Made by a program: the position numbers and the translations under genes. Positions 19,103 to 26,597 of a stretch of 35,783 nt of DNA are shown in pieces. The notes beneath the pieces are model-generated. The model did not search any database, was not told where the DNA came from, and saw only the letters and a list, made by a program, of their open reading frames with translations. The stretch's first letter is position 1, and each line of letters starts with the position of its first letter. The DNA is taken from contig CAZIHO010000022.1 of NCBI GenBank assembly GCA_964538875.1, positions 1 through 35,783 of the forward strand, written 5' to 3'. This DNA comes from CAZIHO01 sp964538875 (GTDB lineage: Bacteria; Pseudomonadota; Gammaproteobacteria; Chromatiales; Chromatiaceae).

Positions 19103-20509
19103 TTAATACCGGTAATGATTGGGCTTGTAGGGCCCGTCCACCGGCACCCCGATGTACGCGGACTGCTTGTCGCTCAGGGTGGTCAGACGGGCGCCGATCT
19201 TGCTCAGGTGCAGCCGCGCCACTTCCTCATCCAGGTGCTTGGGCAGCACATAGACGCCGACTGGATAGGCTTCCGGCTTGGTGAACAGCTCGATCTGGGC
19301 CAGCACCTGGTTGGTGAAGCTATTGGACATCACGAAACTGGGGTGCCCGGTCGCGCAACCTAGGTTCACCAGGCGGCCTTCCGCCAACAAGATGATGCGC
19401 TTGCCGTCCGGGAAGATGATGTGATCCACCTGGGGCTTGATATTTTCCCAGACACAATCCCGCAGGCTGGCCACGGCGATTTCGGAATCGAAATGGCCGA
19501 TGTTGCACACGATGGCCTGGTCCTTCATGGCCGCCATGTGGTCATGGGTAATGACGTCCAGGTTGCCGGTGGCGGTAACGAAAATATCCGCCTGGGACGC
19601 GGCATCCTCCATGGTCACCACCCGATAACCTTCCATGGCTGCCTGCAGGGCGCAAATGGGATCGATTTCCGTGACCCAGACGGTGGCACCCAAGCCGCGC
19701 AGGGACTGGGCACAGCCCTTGCCCACGTCGCCGTAGCCAGCCACCAGGGCGATCTTGCCGGCGATCATCACGTCCGTGGCCCGCTTGATGCCGTCCACCA
19801 AGGACTCCCGGCAGCCGTACAGGTTGTCGAACTTGGATTTGGTTACCGAGTCGTTGACGTTGATGGCCGGGAACAAGAGGCTGCCCGCCTTCTGCATTTC
19901 ATAGAGGCGATGCACGCCGGTGGTGGTTTCCTCGGTGACGCCCAGGATCTGGGCGGCCATGCGGGTCCACTTTTGAGGATCCTGGGCAAAACAGCGGCCC
20001 ACCATGGCCAAGACCGCTTGCCATTCCTCGTTGTCGTCCGGGGTCGGCGCCGGCACTGCACCGGCCTGCTCGTATTCGCGGCCCTTGTGAATGACTAGAG
20101 TGGCGTCACCGCCATCGTCCAGGATCATGTTGGGGCCGTCATTGTTGGGCCAGGTGAGGGCCTGTTCGGTACACCACCAATAGTCTTCCAGGGACTCGCC
20201 CTTCCAGGCAAACACCGGGATCCCGGCGGCGGCGATGGCAGCGGCAGCATGATCCTGGGTGGAGAAAATGTTGCAGGAGCACCAGCGTACTTCGGCGCCA
20301 AGATCCACCAGGGCCTCGATCAGCACGGCAGTCTGGATGGTCATGTGCAGGCTGCCGGTGATCTTGGCGCCCTTGAGGGGTTTTTGCTGCCGATACTTGG
20401 CACGCACGGCCATCAGACCGGGCATTTCCGTCTCGGCGATGGCGATTTCCTTGCGGCCCCAGCTGGCCAGGGTCAGGTCGGCTACTTTAAAGTCGTTTTG
20501 CTCACTCAT
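19103..20509 (-). CDS. ahcY: S-adenosylhomocysteine hydrolase
   Basis: AhcY splits S-adenosylhomocysteine into adenosine and homocysteine, relieving product inhibition of SAM-dependent methyltransferases. The 468-residue protein shows the substrate-domain motif GSLHMTIQTAVLIEAL near 50-65, CSCNIFSTQDHAAAAI near 78-93, the NAD-binding loop AGYGDVGKGCAQSLRGLGA near 255-275 and the C-terminal KPNHYRY that completes the neighbouring NAD site. The ATG at 20509 has GGGAG nine bases upstream, right after an SAH riboswitch. It follows metK in the same direction, making a SAM-cycle pair. Confidence 0.97.
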   Translation of the reverse strand: MSEQNDFKVADLTLASWGRKEIAIAETEMPGLMAVRAKYRQQKPLKGAKITGSLHMTIQTAVLIEALVDLGAEVRWCSCNIFSTQDHAAAAIAAAGIPVFAWKGESLEDYWWCTEQALTWPNNDGPNMILDDGGDATLVIHKGREYEQAGAVPAPTPDDNEEWQAVLAMVGRCFAQDPQKWTRMAAQILGVTEETTTGVHRLYEMQKAGSLLFPAINVNDSVTKSKFDNLYGCRESLVDGIKRATDVMIAGKIALVAGYGDVGKGCAQSLRGLGATVWVTEIDPICALQAAMEGYRVVTMEDAASQADIFVTATGNLDVITHDHMAAMKDQAIVCNIGHFDSEIAVASLRDCVWENIKPQVDHIIFPDGKRIILLAEGRLVNLGCATGHPSFVMSNSFTNQVLAQIELFTKPEAYPVGVYVLPKHLDEEVARLHLSKIGARLTTLSDKQSAYIGVPVDGPYKPNHYRY

Positions 20510-20535
20510 CTAGGTCAACTCCCGTACATAGGTAG

Positions 20536-20615
20536 AGTGAGCGCCGTTGCCATGACAGGATCCCGCCCCGAGCCTGGCCCGGCCGCACGGGCCGGGTTGC
20601 AGCGCTCCTCGGAGA
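20536..20615 (-). ncRNA. S-adenosylhomocysteine (SAH) riboswitch upstream of ahcY
   Basis: The minus strand of the metK-ahcY gap carries the SAH riboswitch consensus: CCGAGGAGCGCTGCAAC, then CCAGGCTCGG, then AACGGCGCTCAC. The expected pairings are present: CCGAG (20612-20608) with CTCGG (20572-20568), GAGCGC (20607-20602) with GCGCTC (20544-20539), and a variable hairpin with 7-bp arms at 20590-20596 and 20578-20584. The known class binds SAH, discriminates against SAM and turns on SAH-recycling genes. The ahcY Shine-Dalgarno lies 13 bases beyond its 3' edge. Confidence 0.95.
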
Positions 20616-20633
20616 CACCCCGTATGCTAGGGT

Positions 20634-21803
20634 TTACAAGCCCGCGGCGTCCCGCAGCGCCTGGGCCCGGTCGGTGCGCTCCCAGGTGAATTCCGGCTCT
20701 TCCCGGCCGAAGTGACCGTAGGCTGCGGTCTTGCGATAAATGGGCCGCACCAAGTCCAGCATCTGGATGATCCCGTAGGGGCGCAGGTCGAAGAATTCCC
20801 GCACCAGCACCGCGATGCGCTCCTCCGCAATCTTGGCGGTGCCAAAGGTCTCGATGTGGATGGAGGTGGGCTCCGCCACGCCAATCGCATAGGAAATCTG
20901 GATTTCACAGCGGTCGGCAAGCCCCGCCGCGACGATGTTCTTAGCCACATAGCGGCCGGCGTAGGCGGCGGAACGGTCCACCTTGGACGGGTCCTTGCCG
21001 GAGAAGGCGCCGCCGCCGTGACGGGCGGAACCGCCATAGGTATCGACGATGATCTTACGCCCGGTCACGCCGCAGTCCCCTACCGGCCCGCCGATGACAA
21101 AGGAGCCGGTTGGATTGATGTGAAATTTGGTGCCCTTGTGAAGCCATTTTTCTGGCAACACGGGCAGGATGATGTTCTCCATCACGGCGTCGTAGATGTG
21201 CTTGTAATCCACGTCCGGCGCGTGCTGGGTGGACAACACCACTGCGTCCACCGCCTTCACCTGATCGTCCTCATAGCGCAGCGTCACCTGGCTCTTGGCG
21301 TCTGGCCGCAGCCAGGGCAGCACATGGGCCTTGCGCATCTCGGACTGACGCTGGACCAGCCGGTGGGCATAGGTGATGGGGGCCGGCATCAACACCTCGG
21401 TCTCGTTGGTGGCGTAGCCGAACATAAGACCCTGGTCGCCGGCGCCCTGCTCTTCCGGCCGGGTGCGATCCACGCCTTGGGCGATGTCCGAGGACTGCTT
21501 GCCAATCAAAGACATGACCGCGCAGGTGGAGCCGTCGAAGCCCACCTCGGAACTGGTATATCCGATATCCCGCACCACACCCCGTACCAGTTCGTCCAAG
21601 TCTACCCAGGCTTCGGTGGTGATCTCGCCGGCGACGATGACTACGCCGGTCTTGACCATGGTCTCGCAGGCGACTCGCGCCCGTTCCGGATTGGGATCCT
21701 TGGTTAGGATTTCGTCCAAAAGAGCGTCGGAAATCTGATCGGCAACCTTATCCGGATGCCCCTCGGAAACGGACTCGGACGTAAAATGAAATTCTTTGGC
21801 CAT
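20634..21803 (-). CDS. metK: S-adenosylmethionine synthase
   Basis: MetK joins methionine and ATP to make SAM. The 389-residue protein has HFTSESVSEGHPDKVADQISDA at the N-terminus, IGGPVGDCGVTGRKIIVDTYGG and GGAFSGKDPSKVDRSAAYAGR, the methionine- and ATP-binding signatures. The start at 21803 (MAKEFHFTSES) is the family N-terminus. An in-frame ATG three codons earlier (21812) is also possible; both are close to GGAG sequences, so the start is not certain. It lies upstream of the SAH riboswitch and ahcY on the same strand. Confidence 0.96.
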   Translation of the reverse strand: MAKEFHFTSESVSEGHPDKVADQISDALLDEILTKDPNPERARVACETMVKTGVVIVAGEITTEAWVDLDELVRGVVRDIGYTSSEVGFDGSTCAVMSLIGKQSSDIAQGVDRTRPEEQGAGDQGLMFGYATNETEVLMPAPITYAHRLVQRQSEMRKAHVLPWLRPDAKSQVTLRYEDDQVKAVDAVVLSTQHAPDVDYKHIYDAVMENIILPVLPEKWLHKGTKFHINPTGSFVIGGPVGDCGVTGRKIIVDTYGGSARHGGGAFSGKDPSKVDRSAAYAGRYVAKNIVAAGLADRCEIQISYAIGVAEPTSIHIETFGTAKIAEERIAVLVREFFDLRPYGIIQMLDLVRPIYRKTAAYGHFGREEPEFTWERTDRAQALRDAAGL

Positions 21804-21936
21804 CGGCTCCATGTCTCCAATATCAAACCGCACCAAGAGGCGTCTCGTATCGAACAGGGTATTTTACACGAGTCCTTTCGGAGATGCAGACAGGATGGCG
21901 CGGCGCCGAGCCAGGCCAGAGCCGGTCGTCGAACGT

Positions 21937-21958
21937 CCGGTCCGCTAGGGCGGACCGG
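21937..21958. repeat. Perfect inverted repeat in the metK / LprI-like divergent region
   Basis: Nine-base arms CCGGTCCGC and GCGGACCGG surround the loop TAGG. It sits 134 bp before the metK start and 103 bp before the LprI-like start. It has no U-run on either strand, so it looks more like an operator or leader hairpin than a terminator. Confidence 0.6.
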
Positions 21959-22060
21959 CCCCTATTCCAGCCAGGAAAACCCGTTGTTATGATCCAGGCC
22001 GCCCCGGCTGGCATGGTCGGCGCCAGCAGAGAAGGTTCCCTCAACCGGAGAAGCTCAAGT

Positions 22061-22465
22061 ATGTTCAAGATCAACCCGTCCGTCCGCCGCCTCGTGCCTG
22101 CCGCCTTGTTGGTGCTGGCCCCATTCGGCGCCCAAGGGGCCGGCGAATGTGACAAATATTCCACGTCCTATGACCGGACCTATTGCTATAGCAAGTTGTT
22201 CGTGGAGTCCGACAAGGAGTTGAACAGCGTTTATAACGAACTGCGTGGGCAGCTCAAGGGCCGAGTCAAACAGGACCTAGTGGACGTGCAGCTGGCCTGG
22301 ATCCGGCATCGAGATCAGGCCTGTCAAACCAAACCCGGCACCATCGACGTGGATTGCAATTACGACGTGAACCGCCGCCGTACCGACTACCTGCGGGACC
22401 GGCTGCGGGAGTGCAAGGTAGGCAACTGCCGGGCAGACATGATCGCAGCCCCAAGCTGGAACTGA
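22061..22465 (+). CDS. Secreted LprI-like (DUF1311) protein
   Basis: This 134-residue protein has a signal peptide (about 1-26, LVPAALLVLAPFGAQGAG). It is followed by a cysteine-containing helical domain with the pattern CDKYSTSYDRTYCYSKLF, DKELNSVYNELRGQL and LVDVQLAWIRHRDQAC, characteristic of the DUF1311/LprI N-terminal family. LprI of Mycobacterium inhibits lysozyme, but most family members have no known function and lysozyme inhibition here is not established. Cysteines at several positions suggest periplasmic disulfides. The ATG at 22061 begins the signal peptide and has GGAG ten bases upstream. It stands alone between divergent metK and the thioredoxin-fold gene. Confidence 0.78.
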   Translation: MFKINPSVRRLVPAALLVLAPFGAQGAGECDKYSTSYDRTYCYSKLFVESDKELNSVYNELRGQLKGRVKQDLVDVQLAWIRHRDQACQTKPGTIDVDCNYDVNRRRTDYLRDRLRECKVGNCRADMIAAPSWN

Positions 22466-22581
22466 CCCACCAGGGAGGGGCCAGCGGCGCCCCACCCCTC
22501 CGCGCCGGGTCCCTGGGTTTTCCGGCGCCTCTAGCCTGGCGCTACACTCATTCGCTTTTACCAACTGTCGAGGAGAGCGCC

Positions 22582-23142
22582 ATGGTGTCGTTGGAGACTC
22601 CCGTCTGCGATTTTGGCCTGCCAGCCCCGGACTTTGCCCTGCCGGGCGTGGACGGCCGCGTCTGGACCCGGGACCAATGCCGGGGACCCAATGGTCTTTT
22701 GGTCATGTTTATCTGCAACCATTGCCCCTATGTGAAGGCGGTGCGGGAGCGCCTGACCCGGGACGCCAGGGAACTGGCGGAACTGGGGATCGGTTGCGTG
22801 GCCATCATGTCCAACGATCCTTCCGAGTATCCGGAGGATTCCTTCGATAACATGGTACGGGTCGCCCAGGAATTCGCATTTCCGTTCCCCTATCTGCTGG
22901 ATGAAACCCAGGCGGTGGCCAAATCTTTTGGGGCGGTCTGCACCCCGGATTTCTTCGGCTACAACCGGGACCTGGGTCTGCAATACCGGGGCCGCCTGGA
23001 TGCCAGCCGGAAGGAGACAGCCCCGGCGGACGCGCGCCGGGACCTGTTCGAGGCCATGCGTCAGGTAGCGTCCGGCGGCCGGGGTCCGGCGGAGCAAATT
23101 CCCAGCATGGGTTGCTCCATCAAGTGGCGGGATCCGGACTAG
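22582..23142 (+). CDS. Thioredoxin-fold (AhpC/TSA-like) protein with CNHC motif
   Basis: This 186-residue protein has a peroxiredoxin/thioredoxin-like fold: APDFALPGVDGRVWT, LLVMFICNHCPYVKAV, and later FPYLLDETQAVAKSFGAVCTPDFFGYN with the cis-proline loop. The CxxC pair Cys45-Cys48 (CNHC) lies where thioredoxins have their active site. It belongs to a widespread subgroup of unknown substrate, seen in databases as thioredoxin family or peroxiredoxin-like. No signal peptide is visible, so it is probably cytoplasmic. The ATG at 22582 has AGGAG six bases upstream. It ends 266 bp before tkt and is probably not part of that operon. Confidence 0.82.
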   Translation: MVSLETPVCDFGLPAPDFALPGVDGRVWTRDQCRGPNGLLVMFICNHCPYVKAVRERLTRDARELAELGIGCVAIMSNDPSEYPEDSFDNMVRVAQEFAFPFPYLLDETQAVAKSFGAVCTPDFFGYNRDLGLQYRGRLDASRKETAPADARRDLFEAMRQVASGGRGPAEQIPSMGCSIKWRDPD

Positions 23143-23204
23143 CCGGAAGCCCCGTGATTGAGGACACAGGAAACCCCGCTTGTTCTGGTTTTCTAGCCAG
23201 GTAA

Positions 23205-23267
23205 ATTAGTATATCCTAATAACCTTACGATGGGCTTATTGGCGTATTAGGGTATAATTCCCCTAAT
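23205..23267 (+). promoter_or_regulatory. tkt promoter with two ATTAG/CTAAT palindromes
   Basis: A consensus -10 box TATAAT (23253-23258) has no recognisable -35 at normal spacing. The -10 lies inside the inverted repeat ATTAGGG (23246-23252)/CCCTAAT (23261-23267). A second inverted repeat, ATTAG (23205-23209)/CTAAT (23216-23220), lies about 40 bp upstream. The same pentamer in both palindromes and the missing -35 suggest a dedicated regulator. A further palindrome TAGCGCTA abuts at 23267-23274. The predicted transcript has a leader of about 140 bases before tkt. Confidence 0.6.
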
Positions 23268-23408
23268 AGCGCTAAAAGGAAGGGGTATTTGCCGCTGTCA
23301 CGCGGATTCCAAGCCCCGGCTTTGGGGGAGTTGGGGACAGCCCATGGGGCCGCTTCCCGCGACCAGAACAACAAAATGGTTTCAACGCCTGTTACTGGGG
23401 AGAGACAA

Positions 23409-25421
23409 ATGCCGTCACGTAGAGAACTTGCCAACGCGATTCGCGCCCTCAGCATGGACGCAGTGCAAAAAGCCAAGTCAGGGCACCCTGGGGCACCCAT
23501 GGGGATGGCTGACATCGCCGAAGTGCTGTGGAACGATTATCTCAAACACCATCCGGACAATCCCAAATGGGCGGACCGGGACCGCTTTGTGCTGTCCAAC
23601 GGTCACGGTTCCATGCTGATCTACTCCTTGCTGCACCTCACCGGGTACGACCTGGGCATCGCGGACCTCAAGCAGTTCCGGCAATTGCATTCCCGGACCC
23701 CTGGACACCCGGAATACGGCTATGCCCCCGGCGTGGAAACCACCACAGGTCCCCTGGGCCAGGGCATCAACAACGCGGTTGGCATGGCCATCGCGGAAAA
23801 GGCTTTGGCCGCCCAGTTCAACCGGCCTGGTCACGAGATCGTCAACCACTTTACCTATGTGTTCCTGGGTGACGGCTGCATGATGGAAGGCATCTCCCAC
23901 GAGGCCTGCTCCCTGGCCGGCACCCTGGGGTTGGGCAAGTTGATCGCCTTCTACGACGACAACAACATCTCCATTGACGGCGAGGTGCGCGGCGGTCATC
24001 ACAGCCCCGCCTGGTTCACGGACGACACCCCGGCCCGCTTCCGGGCCTATGGCTGGCAGGTGATCCCCAAGGTGGACGGCCACGACGCCACGGCGATTCG
24101 CGCCGCCATCGAGGAAGCCCGCGCCAATCCGGATCAACCGACCCTGATCTGCTGCCAAACCATCATCGGATTCGGCTCCCCCAATAAGCAGGGCAAGGAA
24201 GAATGTCACGGCGCCGCCCTAGGCGACGAAGAAGTAGCCCTGACCCGGCAGGCCCTGGGCTGGAATCATCCCCCGTTCGAGATTCCGGACTCGGTGTACG
24301 CTGGCTGGGACGCCCGTCCCCGGGGTAGCGCCGCCGAAGCGAGCTGGAACGAGCGGTTTGCCGCCTACCGGGCCGCCCATCCCAGCGAAGCGGCGGAGTT
24401 CGAGCGGCGCATGGCCGGGCAATTGCCGGTGGACTGGGAGGAAAAAGCCTCGGCGTTCATCGCGGCGGTAGACGCCAAGGGTGAAACCATCGCGTCCCGC
24501 AAGGCGTCCCAGAATTGCCTGAATGGCTACGGCCCGCTGCTGCCGGAAATCATGGGCGGTTCCGCCGACCTGGCCGGCTCCAACCTGACCCTGTGGAAAG
24601 GCTCCAAGGGCCTGGCCCGCAGCGATTTTAACGGCAACTACATTTTCTACGGCGTACGCGAGTTCGGCATGGCTGCCATCATCAACGGCATCTGCCTGCA
24701 TGGTGGCTTCAAGCCCTACGGCGCCACCTTCCTGATGTTCTCCGAATATGCCCGCAATGCCCTGCGCATGGCGGCGCTGATGAAGTTGTCCCCGATTCAG
24801 GTGTTTACCCACGACTCCATCGGTCTGGGCGAGGACGGCCCCACCCACCAGCCGGTGGAACAAACCGCCACCCTGCGCCTGATTCCCCGCATGTCCGTGT
24901 GGCGTCCGGCGGACGCAGTGGAAACGGCGGTGGCCTGGAAACTAGCCATCGAGCGCACCAGCGGCCCCACCAGCCTGATCCTATCGCGGCAAAACCTGCC
25001 CCACATGCAGCGCGATCCGGACACCCTGGCGGCCATCACCAAGGGCGGTTATGTGCTGTGCGACTGCCAGGGCGCGCCGGAAGCCATCATCATCGCCACC
25101 GGCTCCGAGGTGGAATTGGCGGTGGGGGCCTACCAGCGATTGACCGCCGAGGGACGCCGGGTGCGGGTGGTGTCCATGCCCTCCACCGATGTGTTCGACG
25201 CCCAGGACGCCGCCTACCGGGAATCCGTGTTGCCGGCCGTCTGCACCGCCCGCGTCGCGGTGGAAGCGGGCGTCACCGATGGTTGGCGCAAATACGTAGG
25301 CCTCAATGGCAAGGTCATCGGTGTGGATACCTTTGGTGAATCTGCCCCCGCCCCCGCCGTGTACCAGCATTTCGGCGTGACCACCGACGCGGTGGCGGCG
25401 GCCGTAGCGTCCCTGCTGTAA
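23409..25421 (+). CDS. tkt: Transketolase
   Basis: Transketolase moves two-carbon ketol units between sugar phosphates using thiamine diphosphate, in the pentose phosphate, Calvin and ribulose-monophosphate pathways. The 670 residues carry SGHPGAPMG (24-32), SNGHGSMLIY, the ThDP/Mg motif GDGCMMEGISHE through FYDDNNISIDG (about 154-190), and REFGMAAIINGI with the conserved glutamate near 413. The start at 23409 has GGGGAGAG just upstream; the frame is open 40 codons further but without homology. It is the first gene of tkt-gap-pgk-fba, so its likely job is in the same sugar phosphate cycle. Confidence 0.96.
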   Translation: MPSRRELANAIRALSMDAVQKAKSGHPGAPMGMADIAEVLWNDYLKHHPDNPKWADRDRFVLSNGHGSMLIYSLLHLTGYDLGIADLKQFRQLHSRTPGHPEYGYAPGVETTTGPLGQGINNAVGMAIAEKALAAQFNRPGHEIVNHFTYVFLGDGCMMEGISHEACSLAGTLGLGKLIAFYDDNNISIDGEVRGGHHSPAWFTDDTPARFRAYGWQVIPKVDGHDATAIRAAIEEARANPDQPTLICCQTIIGFGSPNKQGKEECHGAALGDEEVALTRQALGWNHPPFEIPDSVYAGWDARPRGSAAEASWNERFAAYRAAHPSEAAEFERRMAGQLPVDWEEKASAFIAAVDAKGETIASRKASQNCLNGYGPLLPEIMGGSADLAGSNLTLWKGSKGLARSDFNGNYIFYGVREFGMAAIINGICLHGGFKPYGATFLMFSEYARNALRMAALMKLSPIQVFTHDSIGLGEDGPTHQPVEQTATLRLIPRMSVWRPADAVETAVAWKLAIERTSGPTSLILSRQNLPHMQRDPDTLAAITKGGYVLCDCQGAPEAIIIATGSEVELAVGAYQRLTAEGRRVRVVSMPSTDVFDAQDAAYRESVLPAVCTARVAVEAGVTDGWRKYVGLNGKVIGVDTFGESAPAPAVYQHFGVTTDAVAAAVASLL

Positions 25422-25475
25422 AGCGCCGGCATCCTGATTTCGATTCAAACTTCAAAAACCTAGGAGACAAAGTTC

Positions 25476-26477
25476 ATGACCATCAAAGTCGGCATCAACG
25501 GTTTCGGACGTATCGGTCGCATGGCGCTGCGGGCCATCGTAAAGGACTTTCCCGGCATTCAGGTGGTGGGCATCAACGACCTGCTGGAAGCGGACTATCT
25601 GGCCTATATGCTGAAGTATGACTCGGTGCACGGTAATTTCCCTGGCACCATCGAGGTGGATGGCAACAGCATGATTGTCAACGGTAACCGCATCCGCCTA
25701 ACCGCCGAGAAGGATCCGGCCGCCCTCAAGTGGGACGAGGTGGGCGCTGATTTGGTGCTGGAATGCACCGGCTTCTTCCTGACCGAGGAAAGCTGCCAGG
25801 CCCACATCCAAGCCGGCGCCAAGCGGGTGGTGCAAAGCGCCCCGTCCAAGGACCAGACGCCCATGTTCGTGTTCGGCGTCAACCATAAGACCTACGCCGG
25901 CCAGGCCATCATCTCCGCCGCCTCCTGCACCACCAACTGTCTGGCGCCGGTGGCCAAGGTGCTGAATGACCATTGGGGCATCAAGCGCGGCCTGATGACC
26001 ACCGTGCATGCGGCGACCGCCACCCAAAAGACCGTGGACGGCCCGTCCAAGAAGGACTGGCGCGGCGGTCGCGGCATCCTGGAAAACATCATCCCCTCCT
26101 CCACCGGCGCGGCCAAAGCGGCGGGCAAGGTGCTGCCGGAGCTGAACGGCAAGCTGACCGGCATGGCGTTCCGGGTACCCACCTCGGACGTGTCCGTGGT
26201 AGACCTGACCGTGGAGCTGAACAGTCCCGCCGCCTATGCCGACATCTGCGCCGCCATGCGCAAGGCGTCCCAGGAAGGGGATCTGGCCGGCGTGCTGGGC
26301 TACACGGATGAGAAGGTGGTCGCCACCGATTTCCGGGGCTGCAAGAACCCCTCCATCTTCGACGCCGAGGCCGGCATCGCCCTGGATCCCACCTTCGTCA
26401 AGGTGGTGGCCTGGTACGACAACGAGTACGGCTACACCTGCAACATGCTGAACCTGGTCAAGTACGTCGCCAGTTGA
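25476..26477 (+). CDS. gap: Glyceraldehyde-3-phosphate dehydrogenase, type I
   Basis: This enzyme interconverts glyceraldehyde-3-phosphate and 1,3-bisphosphoglycerate. The 333 residues show the Rossmann loop GINGFGRIGR, catalytic Cys151 in SAASCTTNCLAP and His178 in MTTVHAATATQ. Asp35 in GINDLLEADYLAYMLKYDS is the residue that favours NAD over NADP, so an NAD-dependent GapA-like enzyme is expected. AGGAG lies about nine bases before the ATG. It lies 54 bp after tkt and 120 bp before pgk, with a strong hairpin in the latter gap. Confidence 0.97.
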   Translation: MTIKVGINGFGRIGRMALRAIVKDFPGIQVVGINDLLEADYLAYMLKYDSVHGNFPGTIEVDGNSMIVNGNRIRLTAEKDPAALKWDEVGADLVLECTGFFLTEESCQAHIQAGAKRVVQSAPSKDQTPMFVFGVNHKTYAGQAIISAASCTTNCLAPVAKVLNDHWGIKRGLMTTVHAATATQKTVDGPSKKDWRGGRGILENIIPSSTGAAKAAGKVLPELNGKLTGMAFRVPTSDVSVVDLTVELNSPAAYADICAAMRKASQEGDLAGVLGYTDEKVVATDFRGCKNPSIFDAEAGIALDPTFVKVVAWYDNEYGYTCNMLNLVKYVAS

Positions 26478-26534
26478 GGTTCGGAACGGAGTTAGGCGCG
26501 GAGAAATCCCCTTTCCCGCGCCCTGCCCCCAGCC

Positions 26535-26555
26535 ACGCGCCCGGTCCGGGCGCGT
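26535..26555 (+). terminator. Hairpin between gap and pgk
   Basis: ACGCGCCC (26535-26542) and GGGCGCGT (26548-26555) pair perfectly around a five-base loop, followed by TCCGTAACCC rather than a U-run. It may be a partial terminator or an mRNA-stabilising 3' end that separates gap and pgk expression levels. Confidence 0.5.
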
Positions 26556-26597
26556 TCCGTAACCCAACAAAGCAAAAAGATAGGGAGGATTAGTCCA

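Noticed and set aside
23289..23408. A 40-codon N-terminal extension of transketolase
   Set aside because: The extension has no homology, and a strong Shine-Dalgarno precedes the ATG at 23409 where the family N-terminus begins.
23272..23408. A TPP or other riboswitch in the tkt leader
   Set aside because: The leader has no thi-box-like CTGAGA element or other consensus that I recognise.
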